Origin: a gamma proteobacterium HTCC2207
Lineage (GTDB): Bacteria > Pseudomonadota > Gammaproteobacteria > Pseudomonadales > Porticoccaceae
Assembly: GCA_000153445.1 (NCBI GenBank)
Contig: CH672396.1
Span: 95,668-159,667 of the forward strand
Reading direction: 5' to 3'
DNA: 64,000 bases
The notes beneath the pieces were generated by a model. The model had not been told where the DNA came from. It made no database searches and worked only from the letters and a program-made list of their open reading frames with translations. The position numbers and the translations under genes are program-made. The stretch's first letter is position 1. Each line of letters begins with the position of its first letter. Of this stretch, positions 55,777 to 63,749 are shown one piece after another.

Positions 55777-56463
55777 TTAAATTGCAATTCGTTCGATATC
55801 GGCAAGCGCAACAAACACGTTATCGCCGACTTCAAGAGTGATTTCCTGCGCACTAGGATCCCAACTAACACTGCGGACATCCGCCATAGTGGTAACCGGC
55901 ACAGTTTCTAATTTTCCATTGATCACGGCACTGGCCGACATCAAATAGCTACCTTCAGGGACGATTTCACCCTGGCGATCGCGGCCATTCCAGTTCATCT
56001 CTGCGCGTCCGGGCAAACGGGCGCCCTGAGTATCGCGATAAATAAGGTCACCTGAAGCTGGATCGTAAACACTTAGGATGACCGACTGAGCACCATAATC
56101 TAGATCGATGGATCCCTTGGTGATTTCGCCATTACCACCAGTGAAGTTACCTCCGGCAACCTGGACTTTTTTGCCCACGAGATTGGCGCCTGCGACCATC
56201 TGGTCTTGACGCATTCCATTAACCATATTGTCGAGCGAGCCCTGCATGCCTTTAATACCCTCGAGAGAGGAGAACTCAGCGAGCTGAGAGACAAAGGCTT
56301 CGTTGTCCATGGGGTCCAGCGGGTTCTGATTTTGCAGCTGGGCGGTAAACAGCGTCAGAAACGCGTCTTGCCCAAGCTCGTCTTCGCCATAGGCGACCGC
56401 ATTTTCTTTTTCAAGATACTGATCACTGGTTAAGAATGTTGTGTCGGTGACTGTACTGACCAT
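55777..56463 (-). CDS. flgD: Flagellar hook assembly protein FlgD
   Basis: FlgD is the scaffold cap for hook assembly. The 228-residue protein contains GQDAFLTLFTAQLQNQNPLDPMDNEAFV (starting about residue 31), the family signature, then a C-terminal FLG-Ig/tudor-like region with NWNGRDRQGEIVPEGSY. Normal length, between flgC and flgE. Confidence 0.95.
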   Translation of the reverse strand: MVSTVTDTTFLTSDQYLEKENAVAYGEDELGQDAFLTLFTAQLQNQNPLDPMDNEAFVSQLAEFSSLEGIKGMQGSLDNMVNGMRQDQMVAGANLVGKKVQVAGGNFTGGNGEITKGSIDLDYGAQSVILSVYDPASGDLIYRDTQGARLPGRAEMNWNGRDRQGEIVPEGSYLMSASAVINGKLETVPVTTMADVRSVSWDPSAQEITLEVGDNVFVALADIERIAI

Positions 56464-56474
56464 GATTATTTATC

Positions 56475-56900
56475 CTAAGCCTTAGTGATGTCTAAGGTGC
56501 GCATCATCAACTCACGCGCCGTATTAACCACTTCCACGTTGTTCTGATAGCTTCGTGCTGCACCCATCATTTCAACCATCTCAGTGACTTCATTAACATT
56601 TGAGCTGAAGACGAAGCCGTCTTTGTCAGCCAGTGGATTGCCCGGATCATGCATCTTTTTATTGGGCGCAGTGTCATCCACCATATCAAGCACTTTTACG
56701 CCGCCGAGAAACTGAGAACCCTGATCTAGCTGGTGCTCCTGAAGCAGAGCCTGAAATACAGGACGCTTCGCCTTAAAGGCATCTTCAGCCGAACTGCTTA
56801 CGGTTCCGGCATTCGCCATATTCGATGCAGTGGAGTTCATGCGCACCATCTGAGCATTCATCGCCGATGCTGCAATACCAAATATATTTGAAATAGACAT
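56475..56900 (-). CDS. flgC: Flagellar proximal rod protein FlgC
   Basis: FlgC is a proximal rod subunit. The 141-residue protein has the N-terminus FGIAASAMNAQMVRMN and TASNMANAGTVSSS, and the C-terminal NVNEVTEMVEMMGAARSYQNNVEV. Normal length; five bases after flgB. Confidence 0.96.
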   Translation of the reverse strand: MSISNIFGIAASAMNAQMVRMNSTASNMANAGTVSSSAEDAFKAKRPVFQALLQEHQLDQGSQFLGGVKVLDMVDDTAPNKKMHDPGNPLADKDGFVFSSNVNEVTEMVEMMGAARSYQNNVEVVNTARELMMRTLDITKA

Positions 56901-56905
56901 ATCTA

Positions 56906-57295
56906 CTAATCTCCTCGCAGTGCTTTGCGCACGCCGGCAATATTGCCTTCAATAAAACGTAGCGTGGCCTGATACTCGGCCGCAGCTTTACCATATTTTG
57001 CATGCTCAACAGAGATATCGACGGTGTTGCCATCAACCGATGTGCCGAACGGAACTGTGTAGACCATGTCGGCACCAGCACTCGACGCCTGAGAAACATG
57101 AGCTGCATGAGTTGTCCGTATAGACCCCGCCTGCTGAACATTGTTGAGCACATTTTTAAAATCGATGTCTCGGGCTTTAAAGCCCGGCGTATCAGCATTG
57201 GCGATATTCTGCGACAGCACTTCCATGCGCTTGGCGCGCAGGTCCAGTGCCTTTTCGTGTATACCAAATGCCGCGTCAAACATTTTCATCATCAA
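56906..57295 (-). CDS. flgB: Flagellar proximal rod protein FlgB
   Basis: FlgB is the first rod subunit of the flg operon. The 129-residue protein has HEKALDLRAKRMEVLSQNIANADTPGFKARD in its N-terminal third and a C-terminal YGKAAAEYQATLRFIEG helix. The start may be any of the three tandem Met codons (MMMKMF). A sigma-54-type promoter lies about 90 bases upstream. Confidence 0.96.
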   Translation of the reverse strand: MMMKMFDAAFGIHEKALDLRAKRMEVLSQNIANADTPGFKARDIDFKNVLNNVQQAGSIRTTHAAHVSQASSAGADMVYTVPFGTSVDGNTVDISVEHAKYGKAAAEYQATLRFIEGNIAGVRKALRGD

Positions 57296-57383
57296 CTCAC
57301 TAAAGTTTTTTACCTTTGGGTCGATTAACTATTTGAGTGCCGTGTGATACAGCGCCGCTAAAAGAACCCTTCCCTGAAGATAA

Positions 57384-57399
57384 TGCAAAAGCAGTGCCA
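57384..57399 (-). promoter_or_regulatory. Sigma-54 promoter of the flgB operon
   Basis: On the minus strand, TGGCACTGCTTTTGCA matches the RpoN consensus TGGCAC-N5-TTGCA with correct GG-GC spacing. It would give a leader of about 75 bases before flgB, as expected for class II/III flagellar genes under an FlrC/FleQ-type activator. Confidence 0.85.
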
Positions 57400-57572
57400 A
57401 GCAATGGGGTATTGCCGCATTTTTATTATTAAATATATTTAAATCAATAACTTAGAATGCCATCCAATGAGGGACCCTTTTCCCTTTGCCGCTTTTCCGG
57501 CAGGCCTTTGCCGCCGGCAATTGCCGCTATGTCGGTATTGCGTCACCCCCGATCAACACGCATACTCTCGCC

Positions 57573-58688
57573 ATGATCCGTCCTTTTATAAAACTCTTTT
57601 CCCCGCTTATCGGCAGCCTCGCAATGTTTTTTGCACTGAGCGCGGCCGCGCAGGAGAGTCAATCAGCCGCCACAGAGCACGGTGTCGACAGTAAGCACAT
57701 ACTGGTCTCTCAGGCTCAACGCTGGGTGGCGGACAGCCGCCAACTGCAGCAATCTATGGTTGAAGTGGCGCCATCAGATAGGCGCCTGATGGTGCCGTTC
57801 TGCGCAACCGAGTTTGCCTTTAATTATCCATTTGCTACCAGCCAGAGAAGTCTGCGCGCCACCTGCCCCGAAAGCGGGTGGCAGATATTTTTAGGTATTA
57901 CCATTTATCAGCCTGAAAATGCGCTGCGCTACACCTCTAGCTTTAAGGCTGGCCATCAGCTGAACAACGACGATGTCGAACTGGTGAGCCTGTCTAGCTC
58001 CATCGCCGGCCTAGCCACCGATGTTCGCGACATAGGGAGCTATAGTTTGAGCACTGAGGTAAGAGCCGGTGACCTGGTGATGCAGCGGCAGCTCTCGACC
58101 AGTATTGAAGCGTATAAATTGACCCGCTCTGTGGTGGCCGGAGGAACTATTAGCGGTAATGACATTAAAGTGGTGATGCTGCCCTCGTCTAATGTTCCAG
58201 GTAGCCAAATACTTTCCCTTGATCAAATCAATGGCGCGCGAGCTGCGCGTAACCTGACGGTAGATAAAATTCTCTCGAGCTATGACATAAAAGAGAAACA
58301 TCAGGTTTTGGTCACCCAGTTTGGCATTGCACGTGGCCAGGCGGTGACTCGCGCTAACATTGCCATGCAAGACTATTATGGCAATCTGCCTCAGGATAGC
58401 CTGCAGGATTACAGCAGCGCCGAGAGGATGCAGGCGATCCGCAATTTGCCGGCCGGCAGTCTGTTGCGACTCTCAGACTTAACGCCAGTGAATATCATTC
58501 GCAAAGGCGATAATGTGCAATTGGTGCTGCGAGTTGGAGCCCTTGAAATCACTGTGGCAATGCAGGCACTGGAAGATGCACGCATGGATCAGCGAGTGCT
58601 ACTGTTGAATCCGGATTCCGGAGAAGAAATTCAAGCCATCGCTGCAGGCGTCGGCCGCGCTCGCAGCCTAGGTACCGCAGCGAAATAA
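57573..58688 (+). CDS. flgA: Flagellar P-ring assembly chaperone FlgA, extended
   Basis: FlgA helps the P ring form in the periplasm. The 371-residue precursor has a signal peptide ending ALSAAA, an N-terminal domain with the two Cys at PFCATEF and ATCPESGW, and a C-terminal SAF-type beta-clip region ending QAIAAGVGRARS. FlgA usually has about 220-240 residues; the extra length comes from repeated SAF-like units: FKAGHQLNNDDVEL (about residue 125), VVAGGTISGNDIKV (about 188), and FGIARGQAVTRANI/LPAGSLLRLSDLTP (about 250-310). I use ATG 57573; the frame to 57486 lacks a signal peptide. Divergent from flgB, upstream of flgM. Confidence 0.88.
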   Translation: MIRPFIKLFSPLIGSLAMFFALSAAAQESQSAATEHGVDSKHILVSQAQRWVADSRQLQQSMVEVAPSDRRLMVPFCATEFAFNYPFATSQRSLRATCPESGWQIFLGITIYQPENALRYTSSFKAGHQLNNDDVELVSLSSSIAGLATDVRDIGSYSLSTEVRAGDLVMQRQLSTSIEAYKLTRSVVAGGTISGNDIKVVMLPSSNVPGSQILSLDQINGARAARNLTVDKILSSYDIKEKHQVLVTQFGIARGQAVTRANIAMQDYYGNLPQDSLQDYSSAERMQAIRNLPAGSLLRLSDLTPVNIIRKGDNVQLVLRVGALEITVAMQALEDARMDQRVLLLNPDSGEEIQAIAAGVGRARSLGTAAK

Positions 58689-58853
58689 CTGAATTGGGTT
58701 TTAGAACAGCATAAAAAAAACGGTGTTTGAACCTTCACTTTTGAAGCAAGCAGCAACTCCCAGGCTTTAATGCCAAGCTGTTAATATTCAATAGGCAAAC
58801 GGCAACAGTCCGGTAACCGTTTTGGCGGTTATTATTTTTATTGAAAATATGTC

Positions 58854-58880
58854 TAAAGAAAATTTATCTACTGCCGATGT
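58854..58880 (+). promoter_or_regulatory. Sigma-28 (FliA) promoter of flgM
   Basis: TAAAGAAA at 58854-58861, 11 bases, then GCCGATGT at 58873-58880, about 50 bases before the flgM start. A FliA promoter on the anti-FliA gene closes the usual feedback loop. Confidence 0.9.
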
Positions 58881-58931
58881 ACGGTGTGAGATTAAAATAT
58901 TTAGAGCGCAAATGCTCAGAAGGAACATCAA

Positions 58932-59237
58932 ATGGCAGACGGTATTTCAAAAATTAGTCATAGCACTATTGAGGTGAGCAACACTGGCGATAGAGTCAAA
59001 GACAGCAAGTTAACAGCTAACTCTGCAGCTGATCATGCAAATGCGACCAAAGGTGCGACGGGGAATGATGAAGTCATTCTCAGCAATACAGCTAAGAGCG
59101 CAATGGCTGCAGGGGATTTTGATGCTGCTAAGGTCGAGGAAATAAAGACGGCTCTGGCAGAGGGAAGCTACCCCCTAGATCCACGACGCATAGCTGAAAG
59201 CTTTGTAGCCATCGAGAGTATGCTAGGCGGGAACTAG
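58932..59237 (+). CDS. flgM: Anti-sigma-28 factor FlgM
   Basis: FlgM binds FliA until the hook is finished and is then exported. The 101-residue protein is disordered-looking in its first half and has the FlgM C-terminal core DEVILSNTAKSAMA and KVEEIKTALAEGSYPLDPRRIAESFV. AGAAGGA precedes the ATG. Its sigma-28 promoter is described separately. Confidence 0.94.
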   Translation: MADGISKISHSTIEVSNTGDRVKDSKLTANSAADHANATKGATGNDEVILSNTAKSAMAAGDFDAAKVEEIKTALAEGSYPLDPRRIAESFVAIESMLGGN

Positions 59238-59371
59238 GCTTTATATCGAGATTGGCACCAAGGTTTAGCTATTCACCCTTAGGTCTAACCTTAAATGACT
59301 GTTAACTGTTTTTGGTCTAGGTTATTACAAATCTCCTTTCGTATTAACGTGCTTGGCAGTATGCTTGCATC

Positions 59372-59803
59372 ATGACCAATTCCGATATCGACCATCTAAC
59401 CCAAGCCATGCACAAAGCACAGGCATTGAAACTTGTTCTCGACAGTGAGTTTGATGCCCTTAAAAAGCAAGATCTAACAGCCTTTGAAGTGCTGCAGGCA
59501 CAAAAGTTGGAAATTCTTAACTTTTTAGCCGCCGACGAATTAATGGAAAAGGTCAAAAGCCACACCGAAGACCAAGATAAGGCCGCCTCGTCAGTGGCGA
59601 TTTGGGATCAAGTGGTAGCGTTAATGAACGAATGCCGAGATTTACACCGACGCAACGAAATATTAATTAGCCATAAGCTCGAAACCATTCGTGGCGCTCT
59701 CCAGACTATTCAGTCGCCAGACCCCCTCAACAGTGTTGAGATTTATGATCGACTGGGCAAGATACGACCCAGCCGAGGTGGAGCTGCAATGGGCGACGCC
59801 TAA
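59372..59803 (+). CDS. flgN: Flagellar export chaperone FlgN-like
   Basis: A 143-residue all-helical protein directly after flgM with the FlgN profile: long helices around KLVLDSEFDALKKQDLTAFE, and MNECRDLHRRNEILIS. FlgN is the export chaperone for FlgK and FlgL; both clients are encoded in this cluster. The assignment rests on position, size and helical pattern. Confidence 0.85.
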   Translation: MTNSDIDHLTQAMHKAQALKLVLDSEFDALKKQDLTAFEVLQAQKLEILNFLAADELMEKVKSHTEDQDKAASSVAIWDQVVALMNECRDLHRRNEILISHKLETIRGALQTIQSPDPLNSVEIYDRLGKIRPSRGGAAMGDA

Positions 59804-59869
59804 ACCAAGTAAAGCGTTGTTTTATATCCCAGCAAACTTATGCCTTAATCACTGCCTGCCGACCTTAGC

Positions 59870-60166
59870 TTAAACTTCATCTTTGACAATGCCCTGCTCA
59901 TCCCCCGGCTCCATACCTTTTAACCAATACACCCAAGACAGAATAACCGATACAGCCACATAGAGACTCTCAGGTATCTCTTCATTGAGCTCCAGCTGCC
60001 CCAACAGCGCCACGAGCTGTGGATCTTCGGCAATTTGAATGCCTTGTTTTTTAGCCTCTTCAATAATCAGCTCCGCCACTTCGCCCTGACCTTTGGCAGT
60101 CATCACTGGCGCTGCACGATTACCGTATTCCAGAGCCACTGCTCGGCGCGACGGCTTATAGGTCAT
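59870..60166 (-). CDS. Stand-alone FlhB C-terminal-domain protein (FlhX-like)
   Basis: A 98-residue protein that matches only the cytoplasmic C-terminal part of FlhB/YscU-type export switch proteins: RRAVALEYG, APVMTAKGQG, IQIAEDPQL and IPESLYVAVSVILSWVYWLK. The four transmembrane segments are absent and the autocleavage motif NPTH is replaced by KPSRR, so the chain begins about where FlhB is normally cut. Similar stand-alone copies are known as FlhX in epsilonproteobacteria and occur beside fliK-like genes elsewhere. It overlaps the fliK-like gene by four bases. See findings. Confidence 0.85.
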   Translation of the reverse strand: MTYKPSRRAVALEYGNRAAPVMTAKGQGEVAELIIEEAKKQGIQIAEDPQLVALLGQLELNEEIPESLYVAVSVILSWVYWLKGMEPGDEQGIVKDEV

Positions 60167-61224
60167 GTGCTCACATCCACAACTTGGCCACTGCCACACA
60201 GCCCTTCACTGAGCGAAGGGCGCGGTGCATTGAGCACATCCAGCTTTTCCAGATTTAAGCCAAAGCGCTGCAGTTCATACTCCAACTCACTAGCGGCTTC
60301 TCGGGCTCGTTCCGCCACATCAGCTCTTGGCGCCCACATCACCATTTCAATATTGGCCGCCGAATTGAGCGTAGTTTTTAACCACAGCTCGCCGAGGCCG
60401 GGAGATTTGGTGTGCAGATTGATCACCCAATCAACACCTTCATCGGAAAGGTTTAGAGCTCCACGGTAGAGCTCTACCTCAACCGCATTGGCATCCATAA
60501 AGGGCAGCACAAAACTGTAGCTCAGCTCCTTCGATTGCTGGGCCTGGAGGCTTTCCAGCTGACGGCTCTCGACCTCATCAATAGCTCCCTCCAAATCAGC
60601 TCTGAGGACACTTTTCAGCGGTACACTGCGCAATAAACTGCGCAGTAATTGCTTGATGTCGAGGCCCTGAGGAGCGACACCTGCGGCGAGCTGCTGTTCG
60701 CCAAAAAGTCCGGAACTGGCCAATCCACGCTTGACCATCTGCGGCGACAACTTTGCCATAGAGGGCAATAGATTGGCCCCCAACTGCTCACTGCCGCTAA
60801 TTTGCGCACCGAGGGCCTCAAAACCGCCGAGCTTAAGCAGGCCAGCTAGAATTGAAGGCTGACCAGGACGATGCATAAGACTGAGTAATCGCGGGGATGG
60901 GGGCGGGGGTGGCGAGCTTGGACTGTTAACACTGTTTGAGCTGCGGCCAATCAGTACCAGAGAGCGGCCAAAAATACTTGTCTCAACACGAAAGTCGAGC
61001 TTATCGCCAGGCTTGAAACGGCTGCTGCCTGGCCAATCTAGTTCTTTGTTATTGACAATTAACTTGAGCAGAGCGCCCCTGGCAGCGATCACAGCTTGAA
61101 TAATTTGACCGTCTTTGAGACCGAGATCTTTGGCCCCAGGCTGGGTCAGCGCAATAGACGCTGAGCCCTCCAAAAATATCGGTGTCGGACGGGAACTTAA
61201 ATTAAGCTGCTCTGGACCTAGCAC
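60163..61224 (-). CDS. fliK: FliK-family hook-length control protein (GTG start)
   Basis: A 353-residue FliK-type protein. The N-terminal half is variable, with a Pro/Ser run (SSPPPPPSP, about residues 100-108); the C-terminal third has the Flg_hook domain pattern: FMDANAVEVELYRGALN, WVINLHTKSPGLGELWLKT and LQRFGLNLEKLDVLNA. FliK measures the hook and switches FlhB from hook to filament export. Start is GTG at 61224. It may be a FliK paralogue; the usual fliK next to fliL-fliR is not in the window. Coupled to the FlhB-like gene. Confidence 0.82.
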   Translation of the reverse strand: MLGPEQLNLSSRPTPIFLEGSASIALTQPGAKDLGLKDGQIIQAVIAARGALLKLIVNNKELDWPGSSRFKPGDKLDFRVETSIFGRSLVLIGRSSNSVNSPSSPPPPPSPRLLSLMHRPGQPSILAGLLKLGGFEALGAQISGSEQLGANLLPSMAKLSPQMVKRGLASSGLFGEQQLAAGVAPQGLDIKQLLRSLLRSVPLKSVLRADLEGAIDEVESRQLESLQAQQSKELSYSFVLPFMDANAVEVELYRGALNLSDEGVDWVINLHTKSPGLGELWLKTTLNSAANIEMVMWAPRADVAERAREAASELEYELQRFGLNLEKLDVLNAPRPSLSEGLCGSGQVVDVST

Positions 61225-61268
61225 TGTTTCAACCTGCCATTAATGATTATCTGTTGCTGCCCTTGTAT

Positions 61269-61763
61269 CTAAGGATATTTGACCCAACTCAATTTTTCAT
61301 CGCGCTGAGAAGCCTGAGTATCAGCCCGCTCAGTGAAGACGACATTGTGAATATCCTTTGCTCCGGGCAACCTAAGTCGCTTGCCAGCATACATCCAGTT
61401 AGGATTACTGCGCTTAAAAGCATGGGGGTTGGCCTTTACTAATGCCTGACGCAAAATCGCTTTTTTTACTGGCATCTTGGGCAATATACGCAACAAAATC
61501 ATATCGACCGTATCACCAGGACGCGTTGTGTAATAGCCATCTTTAGCTTGCCCCTGAGATTTGGTTTTCGCCAAATGTGGCTCCAGGCTCTGCACATCTT
61601 TCATGAGGCGAGCAAAGGCGCGCTCAGCATTTTCTGGCGCAGCATAGCTGTGGTTACTCAGCATACAGAGAGACATAACCACCGCGGCTAGCGCTTTCGC
61701 TTTTGCGCTGAGTCGGCTTTTCGGTAGCGAGCGGCTTAATTTTTTCTGCCAGAAAATGCGCAT
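61269..61763 (-). CDS. LysM-domain (FimV-like) secreted protein in the flgPT operon
   Basis: A 164-residue protein with a basic N-terminus and signal peptide (about residues 1-42, ending SYAAPE) and a C-terminal LysM-like module: YYTTRPGDTVDMILLRIL, KKAILRQALVKANPHAF, NPNWMYAGKRLRLP (about residues 79-133). This resembles the FimV/FlgO-neighbour peptidoglycan-binding modules. I start at ATG 61763. It lies between flgT and the fliK-like gene and probably shares their transcript. A role in anchoring flagellar periplasmic structures to peptidoglycan is inference. Confidence 0.72.
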   Translation of the reverse strand: MRIFWQKKLSRSLPKSRLSAKAKALAAVVMSLCMLSNHSYAAPENAERAFARLMKDVQSLEPHLAKTKSQGQAKDGYYTTRPGDTVDMILLRILPKMPVKKAILRQALVKANPHAFKRSNPNWMYAGKRLRLPGAKDIHNVVFTERADTQASQRDEKLSWVKYP

Positions 61764-61791
61764 TGGACTTTCCTTTTTCTTATTAACGAAC

Positions 61792-62979
61792 TTAAAAATA
61801 AATTGCCACATAGTGGTTAAAGTTGTCACTCAACTGACTGTGCATCGCCTCACCAGCAGTTACTTTCAAAATCGACCCATGCAAGCCCACGTCCTGCACC
61901 TCCGCAAGGACCAGCCGGCCAATATCATCGAGACTAGCGCCTTCACCGCTGATCTGTGGTGTCGGGCTGAGTAAAAACTGATCGCCAACCTGAACTCCGG
62001 CAATACTGCCTGCATTTATGCGAATCTCGGCGCTAGTATCTGAATCGCCACCCACAGCCGAGTTATTGCTGACGTGGTAGTACTGGCGACGGCATTCCAG
62101 AGTCTCGTTTATCTGCCCAACAAAGCGCTGCGAAATGGCCGTCAGCTGATCAATAAACTTTATCGGCAGGTCCGTCTTATCATAACCACGAGGCAAACTT
62201 GGGTAATCAATCTGGACCATTTCGGCTACCACAACATCGCCGCGAACAGGGTCTATAAGTCGCAACTCGATTTCCAGCGCTTGTTTGGGCCAGGGCGCTC
62301 TGCTCGCGAGCCCCGGAATCTGCGACCGGCTCCAGTAAAGCGCTTTACTGCCTTGCGCACCGACATAGCGCTCTATATTGCGCCGACCGCCGCTAAATTC
62401 TAGATGCACTGGCTGCAGCGCAAGTTGAATTTCAAAGGGCCGCTGACTGCCACCAGTTGCGGCCATCCTTTTATGATAGCTACTGACAAATTTTTGCGTT
62501 GGCGCCACCGACCAACCTGAGGAGCGCGACAGTGCTGCAGTCAATACCTGCTGGGAAAGCTCACCCAGCTCGCTTAAATAGTGGTTGCCAAAACGGGGAT
62601 CATTGATGCTCTGAGCAATGCTAATCAATACCTCGCGCTGCAAACCAGATCGCGCCACCGGACAGTCACTGACCTCCACTGTTGCCTCGATATCTGCTAC
62701 GCCTAAGCCAGCCTCTTCCAAGTACGACAGCACACGTATGCCACGCACTCGAGACTCACTAGTAACAACCGAGGCCTCATGCAAAACACCCTGCTGGTCA
62801 AGGTAAGCGCTGCTGACTAACTTTACTTCGGAGTCAATACTGAGATCGATCAGGGCATGTTTTAGCGCCTCAAGTCGCTGGTCAGCGTCCGATGCTAGAG
62901 TGACCTGAGCAGTGCATAGCACCACCAGAGACAGCATTAGTCTGCTCCAATGCGGGAATGTTAAGCAGTGTAGTTTCAT
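61792..62979 (-). CDS. flgT: Flagellar assembly protein FlgT (H-ring)
   Basis: A 395-residue periplasmic protein with a signal peptide (ending VTLAS). It has an N-terminal domain with VEVSDCP, a middle domain, and a C-terminal beta-rich SH3-like domain (VGDQFLLSP..., about residues 320-395). Length and its place beside flgP fit FlgT, which in Vibrio forms the H ring around the P/L rings and helps stator assembly. The match is from domain order and context; I cannot align it here. ATG 62979 chosen over 62997 because the signal peptide starts there. Confidence 0.72.
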   Translation of the reverse strand: MKLHCLTFPHWSRLMLSLVVLCTAQVTLASDADQRLEALKHALIDLSIDSEVKLVSSAYLDQQGVLHEASVVTSESRVRGIRVLSYLEEAGLGVADIEATVEVSDCPVARSGLQREVLISIAQSINDPRFGNHYLSELGELSQQVLTAALSRSSGWSVAPTQKFVSSYHKRMAATGGSQRPFEIQLALQPVHLEFSGGRRNIERYVGAQGSKALYWSRSQIPGLASRAPWPKQALEIELRLIDPVRGDVVVAEMVQIDYPSLPRGYDKTDLPIKFIDQLTAISQRFVGQINETLECRRQYYHVSNNSAVGGDSDTSAEIRINAGSIAGVQVGDQFLLSPTPQISGEGASLDDIGRLVLAEVQDVGLHGSILKVTAGEAMHSQLSDNFNHYVAIYF

Positions 62980-63004
62980 TGTCAGCTGCCGGGGCAAGTC
63001 AAGA

Positions 63005-63481
63005 TTAAGCGCCGGAATGGCTGGTCATCTGCTCTAGATATAGAGTGCGCAAATCACTGACGATGCCTCGGTCGAGTGACATAGTAACTTCGTAGGTATC
63101 GTCTCCAACTGGCGTAATACTCACCAGATAAGCTCCGTAGATAACCCCCTGAACTCGAGCGCGAAAGGTGTCGCTCTCGAGCACAAGCTGTCCCACTGTA
63201 GTGTTGACATCAAGATACTGACCATAAACCTGCTCCATCAACGACCGATAGGCATCGAGCTTTGAGGCTCTAATAGACAACAGTCGCTGCTGCGCCGGAT
63301 TGTCGTGGGGCTGAACACTGATAACCGCATATCCAGTAGCAACAATATTGCCCTGAGCATTGACCAAGGTCTCAACCACTGCGGCATTGTATTCCTCTGT
63401 AGTCATGGCACAGCTGGCCGAAAGCATAACAACAGCACTTAGAAAAGTGATTTTCAAACGTTTAAATATAGATCGATTCAT
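63005..63481 (-). CDS. flgP: Flagellar outer-membrane lipoprotein FlgP (LPP20-like)
   Basis: A 158-residue lipoprotein with signal ending MLSASC (lipid Cys about residue 24). The mature part has the LPP20/FlgP pattern with IVATGYAVISVQP, RASKLDAYRSLMEQVYG (about 68-84) and a C-terminal YEVTMSLDRG. In Vibrio and Campylobacter FlgP builds an outer-membrane-associated disk. I start at ATG 63481. It heads the minus-strand operon and follows a sigma-28-type promoter. FlgO, its usual partner, is not adjacent. Confidence 0.83.
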   Translation of the reverse strand: MNRSIFKRLKITFLSAVVMLSASCAMTTEEYNAAVVETLVNAQGNIVATGYAVISVQPHDNPAQQRLLSIRASKLDAYRSLMEQVYGQYLDVNTTVGQLVLESDTFRARVQGVIYGAYLVSITPVGDDTYEVTMSLDRGIVSDLRTLYLEQMTSHSGA

Positions 63482-63563
63482 GGTGCATCCCGCCAGGATC
63501 AAATGAGTTAATGGTCGCCAACCCTGTCGTCAAGACTTGGCTACTCAAACTTTCATGTTTTAA

Positions 63564-63590
63564 ACATCGGCAGTTGTGCACCAGCCTTTA
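63564..63590 (-). promoter_or_regulatory. Sigma-28 (FliA) promoter of the flgP-flgT operon
   Basis: On the minus strand, TAAAGGCT, 11 bases, GCCGATGT, an almost complete FliA match, about 80 bases before the flgP ATG. Confidence 0.82.
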
Positions 63591-63660
63591 GCCAACTGAT
63601 AGATTAAATAGTCTCAGTCATCACGCACCCGGGCAAATCACTTAACTCTGCGGGGCAGTC

Positions 63661-63676
63661 TGGCACAGTTATTGCT
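63661..63676 (+). promoter_or_regulatory. Sigma-54 promoter of flhA
   Basis: TGGCACAGTTATTGCT has TGGCAC-N5-TTGCT with RpoN spacing, about 75 bases before the flhA ATG. The divergent sigma-28 site for flgP is about 70 bases away, so the two operons share one intergenic control region. Confidence 0.85.
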
Positions 63677-63749
63677 ATCTCTAGATATAGGTAACAAAAC
63701 CACTACTAGGCGAAAAGCTAACTTTTTGATTTTAAATAGGTTTTATTAA

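Noticed and set aside
57480-57530. Possible sigma-54 site before flgA (CCGGCAGGCCTTTGCC)
   Set aside because: GG to GC spacing is one base short and the TGGCAC core is absent.
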